Notes: a model not told the origin generated them from the sequence alone. A stretch of DNA of 6,012 nucleotides from JANDLT01 sp041743485 (GCA_041743485.1 JBGTMR010000207.1:1-6012), one strand, 5' to 3'; shown: positions 1 through 6,000, counted from the stretch's first letter. Numbers and translations are program-made.

Positions 1-2462
1 GTCCACACAACCTGCGGCGCGGAGTTGTTGGGAAGCGGCATCGGTGCTTTGTCGGACGACACTTGCGAGAGTGTCAAAGGTCCGACATAGCGTTCGCCGC
101 TCGGTGTACGGGCGGAGTTGGCGAAGACCGTGAAGGCGACGCCGGGAACGCCCGTCATCGTCAGCACGACATCTTCATCGCCGCCGACGATTTTCGTCGC
201 CCCGACATCAACCGTCGGCAACTGAATCGGTCGCCCGACGGTGTTGTCCTGCCCGGAGATGGTCGTAAATTGATACGTCAGGTGCGGGAACTTTTCGGGT
301 CGCGTCGTCGTCTCGCCGTCAACGAACAATGTCAAAGCTCCGACCGGGGCGTTCGGAATCGCAAACTGCCCCTGCGCGTCTGTGAAAGTCGAAAGGTCTG
401 TCGGACACAGGGCGCAGCCGACGACTTTTACTTCGGCGTGCGGGATAGGACGATTCTGCATGTCAAGCACGACGCCGACGATGCGCGTGGCGGTTGCCGC
501 GCCGAGCGTTTGACCGGAAGCGAGAAACGAAACAGGGTCGCCCGTAAAACCGTCGAAGGTCGCGGTGACGATGTTGTTATTAACGCCTTCCTGCATTCCG
601 AGCGTCAGGACGACGGAAGCTTTGCCGTCGCTGTCGGTATTCCGCGTGACACTTCCCTGCCCTTCGATATTGCCGCCGCCCGCTTCAACATTAAAGATAA
701 CGGGCGAGTTTGTGACCGGATTTCCGCCCTCGTCCACGACGATGACTTGATAGCTTTGCGCGAGTGGTTTGCCGACGATGCCGTACTGCGTATCGTTTCT
801 AAGCATCGCGCCTTTGATGGACGACGGCGCACCCGCACGCGCCGAAGCCGTGAACATCATTTCGTCCGTGAAGCCGGAAGCCGTGACGAGAATCGTGTTG
901 TTGCCAACACCGGAGCGCGTGCCGAGTTGGAACTGCACACTCGCGCGCCCGTCGGCGTCGGTCGTCACCGTGACTTCTTGATTCTCCGCAGTCGCGGATT
1001 TGACGATGCCGTCACTGCGGCGCACGGTGAACGTCACGGGACGATTCGCAAGCGGAGCGTTGCCCGCGTCAATCAACTGCACGACGAGCGGTTCGGGAAG
1101 CAAAGTATTTATCGCCGCTTCCTGATTGTTGCCGGAAACCAGAACCATGCGTTGTTGTCCGGCGGCGTCCTGCACGTTGACCGTAATCGAACTGCGATTT
1201 TCATTTCCCGCGCGGTCGCGGGCGACGGCGGTTAAGGTGTTGCTTCCGCGTACCAGCAAGAGTTCCGGGACGTTGAACGTGCGGTTAAACACGGTCGCCG
1301 GAACGCCGTTGATTGTGACCGCAACCTGTTCGGCGTTGACCGTTCCGCCGACGACATCGTTGACCATGCCGGTGACGCTGACGGCGGTTGCTGTCAGTAT
1401 CGCGCCGTCGGTCGGCGAATCAATCATCACGGTCGGCGGGTCTGTGTCGCGTGTGACGGCGACGGTCGCGGTGCTGACGTTGTTCGCCGCGTCGCGCGCC
1501 GTCGCGGTCAAAAGATTTGTGCCTTCCTGCAACCGCACGTTCACTGCGGTGAAGATGCCGCCGCTAATCGTCGCGGCGATGCCGTTGACATCAACATTTG
1601 TGACCGATGCGTCAACCGTTCCGGTGACGGTGGTGGTCGTGCCGTTGATAAGCGTGAGGCGTGCGGGTGATGTGATATTGACGGCGAGCGTCAGTGCCGC
1701 GACATCGAAGGCGGCGGCGCGTGCGAGTAGTTCTTCGCCCGTCCTGATGCGTACCGTGCGCGCTCCGGCGACAGCGTTGGGTTGGACTCTGATTTCAACC
1801 GAAAGCGTCGTGGTATTGATGACGGTGGCGAGTCCGAAGCCGCCCGGCGCACCGCCGCCGACCGAGATGCCCGCACCCAAACTCACCTGCGTGACGCCGG
1901 GTTGCAAATCAATTCCGAGCGCGGTGATGGTCAGGGTCAGGGCTTGACCGGGACTGCCCGCGCTCTCCGTGACGTTCGTAATGCGCGGCACGGGTCTGAC
2001 GGTCAAGGCGGCTCTGGTGCGCGTCGTGAACGCCGTGCCTTCGACGGTCATGCCGCTAATCGAGACGAGATAGTTGGTCGTGACGGTCGGGTTGAGCGAT
2101 TCGGGAATGATGAAGTTGATGATGCGCGTCGTCGCAGTATCGGCGGGGGTGGTGCGTCTGCGCCCGCCGCTGAATTGTCGTGAGCGTTGCGGCTTTGGTA
2201 CGGAGATGCTGCTGGCGGTGAGTGTGGCGGGCTTGCCGCCGCTTGTCGGTTCGAGTGTCACGGTGACTTGCGCGGGGTCAATCGTTCCGGCGGGAAGGTT
2301 GGCGGCGACGATGCCGACGGGTTGATTGTTTAGTCGCACGGTCGCGCCGGAAGTTAAATCAATCGGCGTTTGCGCGAAGGTCGTTTGCACTCCGGCAAAA
2401 CCGGTGACGAGCGTTAGAAAGATGCTTGCGAGCAGCGACTGCCACATTAGTTTTCGGTTCAT
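1..2462 (-). CDS. Large secreted multi-domain Ig-like protein, 3' end outside window
   Basis: The frame read down from the ATG at 2462 stays open to the window edge, giving 820 residues without a stop. Residues 1-30 look like a Sec signal peptide: MNRK, then a hydrophobic stretch, then cleavage after TTFA before Q31. Domains judged by eye: an uncharacterised N-terminal beta-rich region (about 32-155); an IPT/TIG-like module (about 159-255, starting PRITNVTESAGSPGQ); two glucodextranase-B/Ig-like modules (about 258-340 and 341-435, with INGVPATV and LTAVARDRAGN style motifs); two invasin/Big_1-like modules (about 439-542 and 543-652, each with 'PVTFTV/PVIFNV' and 'TDADGRASV/TDSDGKASV'); and a carboxypeptidase-regulatory-like module (about 656-716, with TDAQGQFAIPNAP). 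The only visible cysteines are C683 and C686. Start choice is supported by the signal peptide and an AGGA 6 nt upstream. It follows the DsbA-like gene by 51 nt. Such architectures are typical of surface or adhesion-like proteins. The specific function is unknown, and the C-terminus with any anchor or enzymatic domain is not visible. Confidence 0.92.
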   Translation of the reverse strand, partial: MNRKLMWQSLLASIFLTLVTGFAGVQTTFAQTPIDLTSGATVRLNNQPVGIVAANLPAGTIDPAQVTVTLEPTSGGKPATLTASSISVPKPQRSRQFSGGRRRTTPADTATTRIINFIIPESLNPTVTTNYLVSISGMTVEGTAFTTRTRAALTVRPVPRITNVTESAGSPGQALTLTITALGIDLQPGVTQVSLGAGISVGGGAPGGFGLATVINTTTLSVEIRVQPNAVAGARTVRIRTGEELLARAAAFDVAALTLAVNITSPARLTLINGTTTTVTGTVDASVTNVDVNGIAATISGGIFTAVNVRLQEGTNLLTATARDAANNVSTATVAVTRDTDPPTVMIDSPTDGAILTATAVSVTGMVNDVVGGTVNAEQVAVTINGVPATVFNRTFNVPELLLVRGSNTLTAVARDRAGNENRSSITVNVQDAAGQQRMVLVSGNNQEAAINTLLPEPLVVQLIDAGNAPLANRPVTFTVRRSDGIVKSATAENQEVTVTTDADGRASVQFQLGTRSGVGNNTILVTASGFTDEMMFTASARAGAPSSIKGAMLRNDTQYGIVGKPLAQSYQVIVVDEGGNPVTNSPVIFNVEAGGGNIEGQGSVTRNTDSDGKASVVLTLGMQEGVNNNIVTATFDGFTGDPVSFLASGQTLGAATATRIVGVVLDMQNRPIPHAEVKVVGCALCPTDLSTFTDAQGQFAIPNAPVGALTLFVDGETTTRPEKFPHLTYQFTTISGQDNTVGRPIQLPTVDVGATKIVGGDEDVVLTMTGVPGVAFTVFANSARTPSGERYVGPLTLSQVSSDKAPMPLPNNSAPQVVW

Positions 2463-2468
2463 AACATT

Positions 2469-2472
2469 TCCT
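2469..2472 (-). promoter_or_regulatory. Shine-Dalgarno site of the Ig-like gene
   Basis: The minus strand reads TTTAGGAAATGTTATG. The AGGA core lies 6 nt before the ATG at 2462, which is good spacing, and this fixes the start of the large Ig-like gene. It is the clearest ribosome binding site in the window; the other two genes lack an obvious one. Confidence 0.7.
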
Positions 2473-2486
2473 AAATGCTTCCGGCT

Positions 2487-2515
2487 TAACCTTGTGCTTT
2501 CAACCTTGCGCCTTT
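2487..2515. repeat. Short imperfect tandem duplication at a gene end
   Basis: TAACCTTGTGCTTT (2487-2500) is followed directly by CAACCTTGCGCCTTT (2501-2515), a 14/15-nt imperfect tandem repeat on the plus strand. It runs into the stop codon of the DsbA-like gene (2514-2516) and takes up most of the gap before the Ig-like gene. No hairpin with a T-run is evident, so nothing here marks a terminator between the two genes. Confidence 0.5.
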
Positions 2516-3827
2516 AGCGTTGAGCCTGATTGTGTTTGAGCAGTTCGCGCTCGATTATTTCGCGCAGCATCGCGGCGGGTTGTAGTCCGTCAATCCGCGT
2601 GTCGCCGACGAAGAACACGGGACTGCCGCGCACTTCGCGCCGTCGGGCTTCGCGCAAATCTCCTTCGACTTGCGTTCGGTATGTGCCTTTATCCAACGCG
2701 CTCGTAAATTCCACGACGGACAAATTGAGACTTGCCGCGAACGTCGTCAGGTCACGGCGCGTTACCGCTTTGCCGTGCGCGAGAATCAAATCGTGCATCT
2801 CCCAAAACTTATTGTGCGCGGCGGCGGCAAGGGCGGCTTCATGAACTTCAACCGCGTTCGGGCGCGTCTCCAACGGACGATGCTTGAACTGAAGCTGGAT
2901 TTTGTCGGGATAATCCCGCATCACTTCCGCGATGAGGGCGGCGGCTTTCGGTGTCAAAGAACTTTGCAAATCGGAGAACCACACGATGCGGACGGGGGCG
3001 TTCGGATTCCCTTTCATCAATCGCGCATAAATCGCGTTTGGCTTTTCGACTTCCGCGCTATTAACGACGGGTGTGGTCGAAGGTTCACGAACGACATTCG
3101 GAGTTAAAGCGGTTGGCGGTGCGGCGGGCTTGATTGTATTTGCGGTAACGGGTAACTCGCTTGGTGCTTGTTGTAAAATTTCGTCAATAACCGTTTTGAA
3201 AGCCTCGAAACTTTTCGCGCCTTCAAGCTTGCGCCCGTTGATAAAGAAGGTCGGTCGCCCGTCAACACCGAGCGCGACGGCTTCGCTTGAATCGCGTTCG
3301 ATAATCGAAGCGAAGGCTTCGGAGTCGAGCGCGTCGGCGAATGTTTTTTCATCAAGCCGCAGTTCGCGTGCAAAGCTTATGAGTTGGGGACGTTCGATGT
3401 TTTTGGCGGCGAAAACCAAGTCGTGCATTTCCCAGAATTTGCCCTGCGTTCCGGCGGCGAGTAAAGCCTGATGCGCCGCCCGTGCGCGCTTGTGAAAGTC
3501 GAGCGGGGCGTGTTTGAAAATCAGGCGAATCTTGCCGGGATAGGCTTCCATGACTTGCCCCAACGTCGCCGCCGCGCGACGGCAGAACGGGCATTCCATA
3601 TCGGAAAACTCGACGATGGTGACGGGCGCATCAATCGCCCCTTTGACGGAAAGAGCGTTGAGTTGTTCGATTGCGTTCTTCAGGTTCGGTGCGGCGGAAG
3701 CAGAGTTGGGGTTGAAGGAAACGGGTTTGGATGTTCCTTGCGCGGCGGCGTTTTGTCTTAACGCCGGACAAATGAAAAGTACGAACGCGAAGGACGCGAG
3801 TGCCAAAGATGATTTGATGAAGCGCAT
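2514..3827 (-). CDS. Secreted tandem DsbA-like thioredoxin-fold protein, second domain redox-dead
   Basis: This 437-residue protein starts with a Sec signal peptide (MRFIKSS, then a hydrophobic core, cleavage near AAAQ30), so it should act outside the cytoplasmic membrane. Domain 1 (about 62-222) is a DsbA/Thioredoxin_4 fold: APVTIVEFSDMECPFC with active site C79-P80-F81-C82, FWEMHDL at 131-137, and a probable cis-proline P192 in GRPTFFING. A Pro/Thr-rich linker (about 223-268) joins it to domain 2 (about 272-430), a second copy with an offset of about 210 residues: APVRIVWFSDLQSSLT, FWEMHDL at 341-347, and P403 in GSPVFFVG. In domain 2 the CPFC tetrad aligns with S289-S290-L291-T292, so both catalytic cysteines are gone. 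The protein is about twice the length of an ordinary DsbA. The family catalyses thiol-disulfide exchange in exported proteins; domain 1 should do this, and domain 2 may bind substrate, dimerise or serve as a scaffold (inference). The ATG at 3827 is chosen because the signal peptide begins there; no strong Shine-Dalgarno is visible. The gene is probably co-transcribed with the Ig-like gene 51 nt downstream. Whether it oxidises or isomerises substrates cannot be told from sequence. Confidence 0.93.
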   Translation of the reverse strand: MRFIKSSLALASFAFVLFICPALRQNAAAQGTSKPVSFNPNSASAAPNLKNAIEQLNALSVKGAIDAPVTIVEFSDMECPFCRRAAATLGQVMEAYPGKIRLIFKHAPLDFHKRARAAHQALLAAGTQGKFWEMHDLVFAAKNIERPQLISFARELRLDEKTFADALDSEAFASIIERDSSEAVALGVDGRPTFFINGRKLEGAKSFEAFKTVIDEILQQAPSELPVTANTIKPAAPPTALTPNVVREPSTTPVVNSAEVEKPNAIYARLMKGNPNAPVRIVWFSDLQSSLTPKAAALIAEVMRDYPDKIQLQFKHRPLETRPNAVEVHEAALAAAAHNKFWEMHDLILAHGKAVTRRDLTTFAASLNLSVVEFTSALDKGTYRTQVEGDLREARRREVRGSPVFFVGDTRIDGLQPAAMLREIIERELLKHNQAQR

Positions 3828-3873
3828 TGTGAACAGTTTTTAGTTAAGTCAATTCAGTGTGTGACTTCTTTTT

Positions 3874-3921
3874 AGTCCCGTCAGGGACTTTCCGAGAGTA
3901 GCCCAGCGATTCATCGCTGGG
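3874..3921 (+). repeat. REP-like composite repeat, copy 1 (two hairpins)
   Basis: Hairpin A is AGTCCC-GTCA-GGGACT (3874-3889). After a spacer, hairpin B is CCCAGCGATTCATCGCTGGG (3902-3921), a perfect 9-bp stem around TC. The same pair in the same order and at nearly the same spacing recurs at 5889-5935, and in reverse orientation at 4022-4067. The bases just before hairpin B read GTAG, resembling the tetranucleotide that flanks REP hairpins recognised by RAYT (REP-associated tyrosine) transposases. The other two copies read ATAG, so that link is tentative. Confidence 0.85.
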
Positions 3922-3942
3922 TATAGCGTGGAGTTTTATTTC

Positions 3943-4000
3943 TAGTCCCGCGAGGGACGACTGAAACGTCTTAACAGTTCAGTCGTCCCTCGCGGGACTA
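3943..4000. repeat. Perfect 23-bp inverted repeat with nested palindromes
   Basis: The arm at 3943-3965 is the exact reverse complement of the arm at 3978-4000, with a 12-nt loop (3966-3977). Each arm also contains its own small palindrome, GTCCC-GCGA-GGGAC at 3945-3958 and GTCCC-TCGC-GGGAC at 3985-3998. The locus could therefore form one long stem or two small hairpins. It sits at the centre of the repeat cluster downstream of the haloperoxidase gene. No poly-T follows on either strand. It is probably a pair of oppositely oriented REP-like elements, similar to a BIME. Confidence 0.9.
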
Positions 4001-4021
4001 AACATAATTTTCTATGACCTT

Positions 4022-4067
4022 CCCAGCGATGAATCGCTGGGCTATTTTCATAAGCTCCTGACGGAGC
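4022..4067 (-). repeat. REP-like composite repeat, copy 2 (inverted)
   Basis: On the minus strand this reads GCTCC-GTCA-GGAGC, an 11-nt spacer, then GCCCAGCGATTCATCGCTGG and one further G, so it is the copy-1 unit in reverse orientation. On the plus strand hairpin B is 4022-4041 and hairpin A is 4054-4067. Hairpin A has GCTCC/GGAGC where the other copies have GTCCC/GGGAC; both arms have changed together, so pairing is kept. With copy 1 it makes the cluster nearly mirror-symmetric about the 23-bp inverted repeat. Confidence 0.8.
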
Positions 4068-4112
4068 AAAAAGAGTTACATATTTGGCAAGTCAGAGACT
4101 GTCACTGTGCGT

Positions 4113-5861
4113 TCAAACGGTGATGGTTGTGCCGTCGAACTTCGTCAGTGAGAAGCCGTTGAAGTTTTCGTTGTAACAGGCTTTTTGGTCGCGCAGAATG
4201 CTGATGGCGACGGCTTCACCGAGTTTGAGCGACTCGGTGGCATCCGAGAGCCAGTGGACGCCCGCCATGTTGCGACCGAGCGCGACGTTGGAAGCTATCT
4301 TGTTGAGTTCGCCGCCGACGGTTAAGTCGAAGCGTCCGGTGTAGGGGAGAAGCGATGTGCCTGTGACATCGGGAACGACCGGATTCGGAATCACAAAGCT
4401 TTCGTCAAACCATGCTTTGAGAATTGTCGTACACGCTCCCGCGACCGTCGCATGACCCGCCCCGTAAGACGGATGCGTCGGTGAACCTTCGGGGAACGCC
4501 ATCGGAAGCAAGCCGACGCCGGGCGTGAGATACGCTCCGAGTCGGCGCGAAGAACTGATTGAGTTTAAGATTTCGGGATGTACCGGATAATTCGCCGCGC
4601 CGTAAAGCGCGCGGTCAATGCGTCCGGCGAAAACTTCGGGGCGGATGCGACGATGCACCATCCACTTTTGAAACCACACGGCTTTTAAGGCGCGTGTCGC
4701 AACTTCGCAAAGCAAGGTCGCAACGTGCGGTGAGCCGAAGGTGGCGAAGCCGCTTTGATTTGCCGAATGCTTGTAAGGATTGCCGTCGTCAACCGGCGCA
4801 CCCATTTCGGCAAGCACGAGGAAGGCTTGAAAGTAACCCTGAAACAGCACGTCAATGTGAACCCACTCGCCGAGGTCGCGGGCGTTGCGTATGTAGCGCA
4901 GGGTCGAATCATAATTGTCGCGCTCTTGTGTGTATCCGCGCTGGACGTTGAGCCACGTTCCGAAGTCCGTCATAAAGTCGCGCCCGCCGTCGTTGACACC
5001 GCGCACGGTTCGGATTCGTTGGTTAATGACGTTCGCACCGAAGCGGCACGTTTGATACCAGAATTGCGACATGTAAGGTCCGGCTTTATCGCCCGCCGTT
5101 AAGCCGCGAAACACTGTGTCCGGCGTGACGATGCCGTTATTGCGTCCCGCGCTCACATCGGTCTTCGCCCCTTTGTATGACGAACCGAAAAGGTTCAAAT
5201 CAGCGCACGCCGCTTCCGCGATTTCACTCGTCCCGTACTCGGTGAACGGCACATCGCGCATCATCGCCATCCAGTAATTTTCGGCAATCTCGGCAGCCGT
5301 TTCGCGGCTCGCAAAAGCGGGTGGCGGCGGCATTAAAAAACTCTGCGCGTCGCCGCCCTGCATATCGAAAGCGAAGCCGGATTGCGGACTCGTCATGCGG
5401 CGCGTACCGCCCATCGGTATCCGGTCGAAGTCCGCCTGCGCTCCCGACTTTAAGGCGTTGGTAAGCTGTGAATAAGCGGCAAGATCAACCTCTCCATTTT
5501 CGTGATGCGGCAAACCTTTGGTGAAGCTGGCGATTTTGTTCGGATAAAGTTCATCGTCGGAGTTGGCGGCATGAACGGGATTTTTCGACGCGCTTAACCT
5601 GTTGGCTTCGGCGGCTTGCTGGCGGGCATTACATGCGCGTTGGGAGCGACTCGCGGAAGCAGTCGAGCGGTCGAATAAACCTCTGCCCGCGCGTTGGGCT
5701 TGCGCGGTCGAGGCTTCACCGCCGATGTTGGGCTTGGCGGCAACGGCGGCAACGGCAAGCGTGGCGACTGTGCCGCTGCCGAGAGATTTGATAAAGCGAC
5801 GGCGTTCCGGCGCAGGTTGACGTTCTTGTTCGGGGGCGTGCGGGGACACATCTTTTTTCAT
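4113..5861 (-). CDS. Tat-exported vanadium-dependent haloperoxidase (PAP2 fold)
   Basis: This 582-residue protein matches the bacterial and algal vanadium haloperoxidase family, which uses vanadate and H2O2 to oxidise halides to hypohalous species. An N-terminal RRRFIKSLG (twin arginine R21-R22) precedes a modest Ala/Val-rich segment and an AQA cleavage-like site, indicating folded export by Tat. Vanadate-site residues appear in the expected order: K399 and R407 (KWMVHRRIR), H463 (SPTHPS), G469-H470 (YGAGHA), then R530 and H536 (GRNMAGVH), the last being the predicted axial ligand. The spacings K+8=R, R+6=H and H+5 to the Ser position match the Corallina bromoperoxidase pattern as I recall it. 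Two details stand out: the usual Ser before Gly-His is A468, and the acid-base position is His as in bromoperoxidases, not Phe as in the fungal chloroperoxidase. The ATG at 5861 is preferred. A TTG at 5912 in frame would add 17 residues, but those are encoded by a palindromic repeat. No strong Shine-Dalgarno is visible. Halide preference and substrate cannot be assigned, and a phosphatase activity is a less likely alternative. Confidence 0.95.
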   Translation of the reverse strand: MKKDVSPHAPEQERQPAPERRRFIKSLGSGTVATLAVAAVAAKPNIGGEASTAQAQRAGRGLFDRSTASASRSQRACNARQQAAEANRLSASKNPVHAANSDDELYPNKIASFTKGLPHHENGEVDLAAYSQLTNALKSGAQADFDRIPMGGTRRMTSPQSGFAFDMQGGDAQSFLMPPPPAFASRETAAEIAENYWMAMMRDVPFTEYGTSEIAEAACADLNLFGSSYKGAKTDVSAGRNNGIVTPDTVFRGLTAGDKAGPYMSQFWYQTCRFGANVINQRIRTVRGVNDGGRDFMTDFGTWLNVQRGYTQERDNYDSTLRYIRNARDLGEWVHIDVLFQGYFQAFLVLAEMGAPVDDGNPYKHSANQSGFATFGSPHVATLLCEVATRALKAVWFQKWMVHRRIRPEVFAGRIDRALYGAANYPVHPEILNSISSSRRLGAYLTPGVGLLPMAFPEGSPTHPSYGAGHATVAGACTTILKAWFDESFVIPNPVVPDVTGTSLLPYTGRFDLTVGGELNKIASNVALGRNMAGVHWLSDATESLKLGEAVAISILRDQKACYNENFNGFSLTKFDGTTITV

Positions 5862-5888
5862 GGGGGGTTTAATTAGACCTCTTGCAAA

Positions 5889-5935
5889 AGTCCCGTAGGG
5901 ACTTCGTGACAATAGCCCAGCGATTCATCGCTGGG
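5889..5935 (+). repeat. REP-like composite repeat, copy 3
   Basis: Hairpin A is AGTCCC-GTA-GGGACT (5889-5903) and hairpin B is CCCAGCGATTCATCGCTGGG (5916-5935), with the same order and spacing as copy 1. It lies 27 nt upstream of the haloperoxidase ATG, so it falls in the promoter or 5' leader region of that gene and could fold in the transcript. No convincing sigma-70 promoter could be separated from the repeat. Confidence 0.85.
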
Positions 5936-5955
5936 AGAAACGTCGAAAATTACCC

Positions 5956-6000
5956 AGTCCCGTAGGGACGACTGAACTTTCAAGTGTCCCTACGGGACAC
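5956..6000. repeat. Inverted pair of GTCCC-type palindromes
   Basis: GTCCCGTAGGGAC (5957-5969) and its exact reverse complement GTCCCTACGGGAC (5986-5998) are separated by 16 nt, and each is itself a small palindrome. The second extends to GTGTCCC-TAC-GGGACAC (5984-6000). It occupies the same place relative to composite copy 3 (20 nt after hairpin B) that the 23-bp inverted repeat occupies relative to copy 1 (about 21 nt after), and both share GGGACGACTGAA. It is the degenerate counterpart of the 3943-4000 element, and the cluster may continue beyond the window. Confidence 0.82.

Larger units (their letters stand above)
3828..4112. other. Gene-free spacer filled with palindromic repeats
   Basis: These 285 bases between the haloperoxidase stop and the DsbA-like start contain no credible coding frame. 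About 190 of them (3874-4067) are an ordered set of hairpin-forming repeats, listed separately: composite unit, long inverted repeat, then inverted composite unit. None of the hairpins is followed directly by a T-run on the minus strand, so I do not call an intrinsic terminator, although a 3'-end stabilising or Rho-assisting role for the haloperoxidase transcript is possible. The remaining 46 nt up to the DsbA-like gene must hold its 5' end, but I see no convincing promoter there. Confidence 0.75.

Noticed and set aside
63..1235. Long plus-strand open frame (390 codons) and a further one at 1126-1947
   Set aside because: Both lie antisense to the 820-residue Ig-like frame, which has a signal peptide, a ribosome binding site and recognisable modules. 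The plus-strand translations are Arg-rich or low-complexity with no recognisable domain, as expected from biased codon use on the opposite strand.
2670..3843. Several plus-strand frames of 96-145 codons across the DsbA-like gene
   Set aside because: They are antisense to a clearly conserved two-domain protein and show no domain, signal or ribosome binding site of their own.
3824..3852. TTGACT (minus strand, 3852-3847) as a -35 box for the DsbA-like gene
   Set aside because: A correctly spaced -10 would fall at the start codon and does not resemble TATAAT.
3943..4000. Intrinsic transcription terminator
   Set aside because: The stem is strong, but neither strand has a T-run directly after it, and repeats of the same family occur upstream of the haloperoxidase gene, so repeat identity explains it better.
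3874..4067. CRISPR array
   Set aside because: The repeats are palindromic, occur in both orientations and lack regular spacers of uniform length; no cas gene is present.
4054..4075. GCTCC-TGAC-GGAGC followed by AAAAAG as a terminator
   Set aside because: The A-run would follow the stem on the plus strand, where there is no gene to terminate. On the minus strand the T-run precedes the stem, which is the wrong order.
4559..5102. Plus-strand frames inside the haloperoxidase gene
   Set aside because: They overlap strongly conserved catalytic-domain coding sequence on the minus strand and have no recognisable content.
5869..5875. TCTAAT on the minus strand as a -10 box for the haloperoxidase gene
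   Set aside because: The matching -35 position falls in the repeat hairpin with no resemblance to TTGACA, and the start would leave a very short leader; unsupported.
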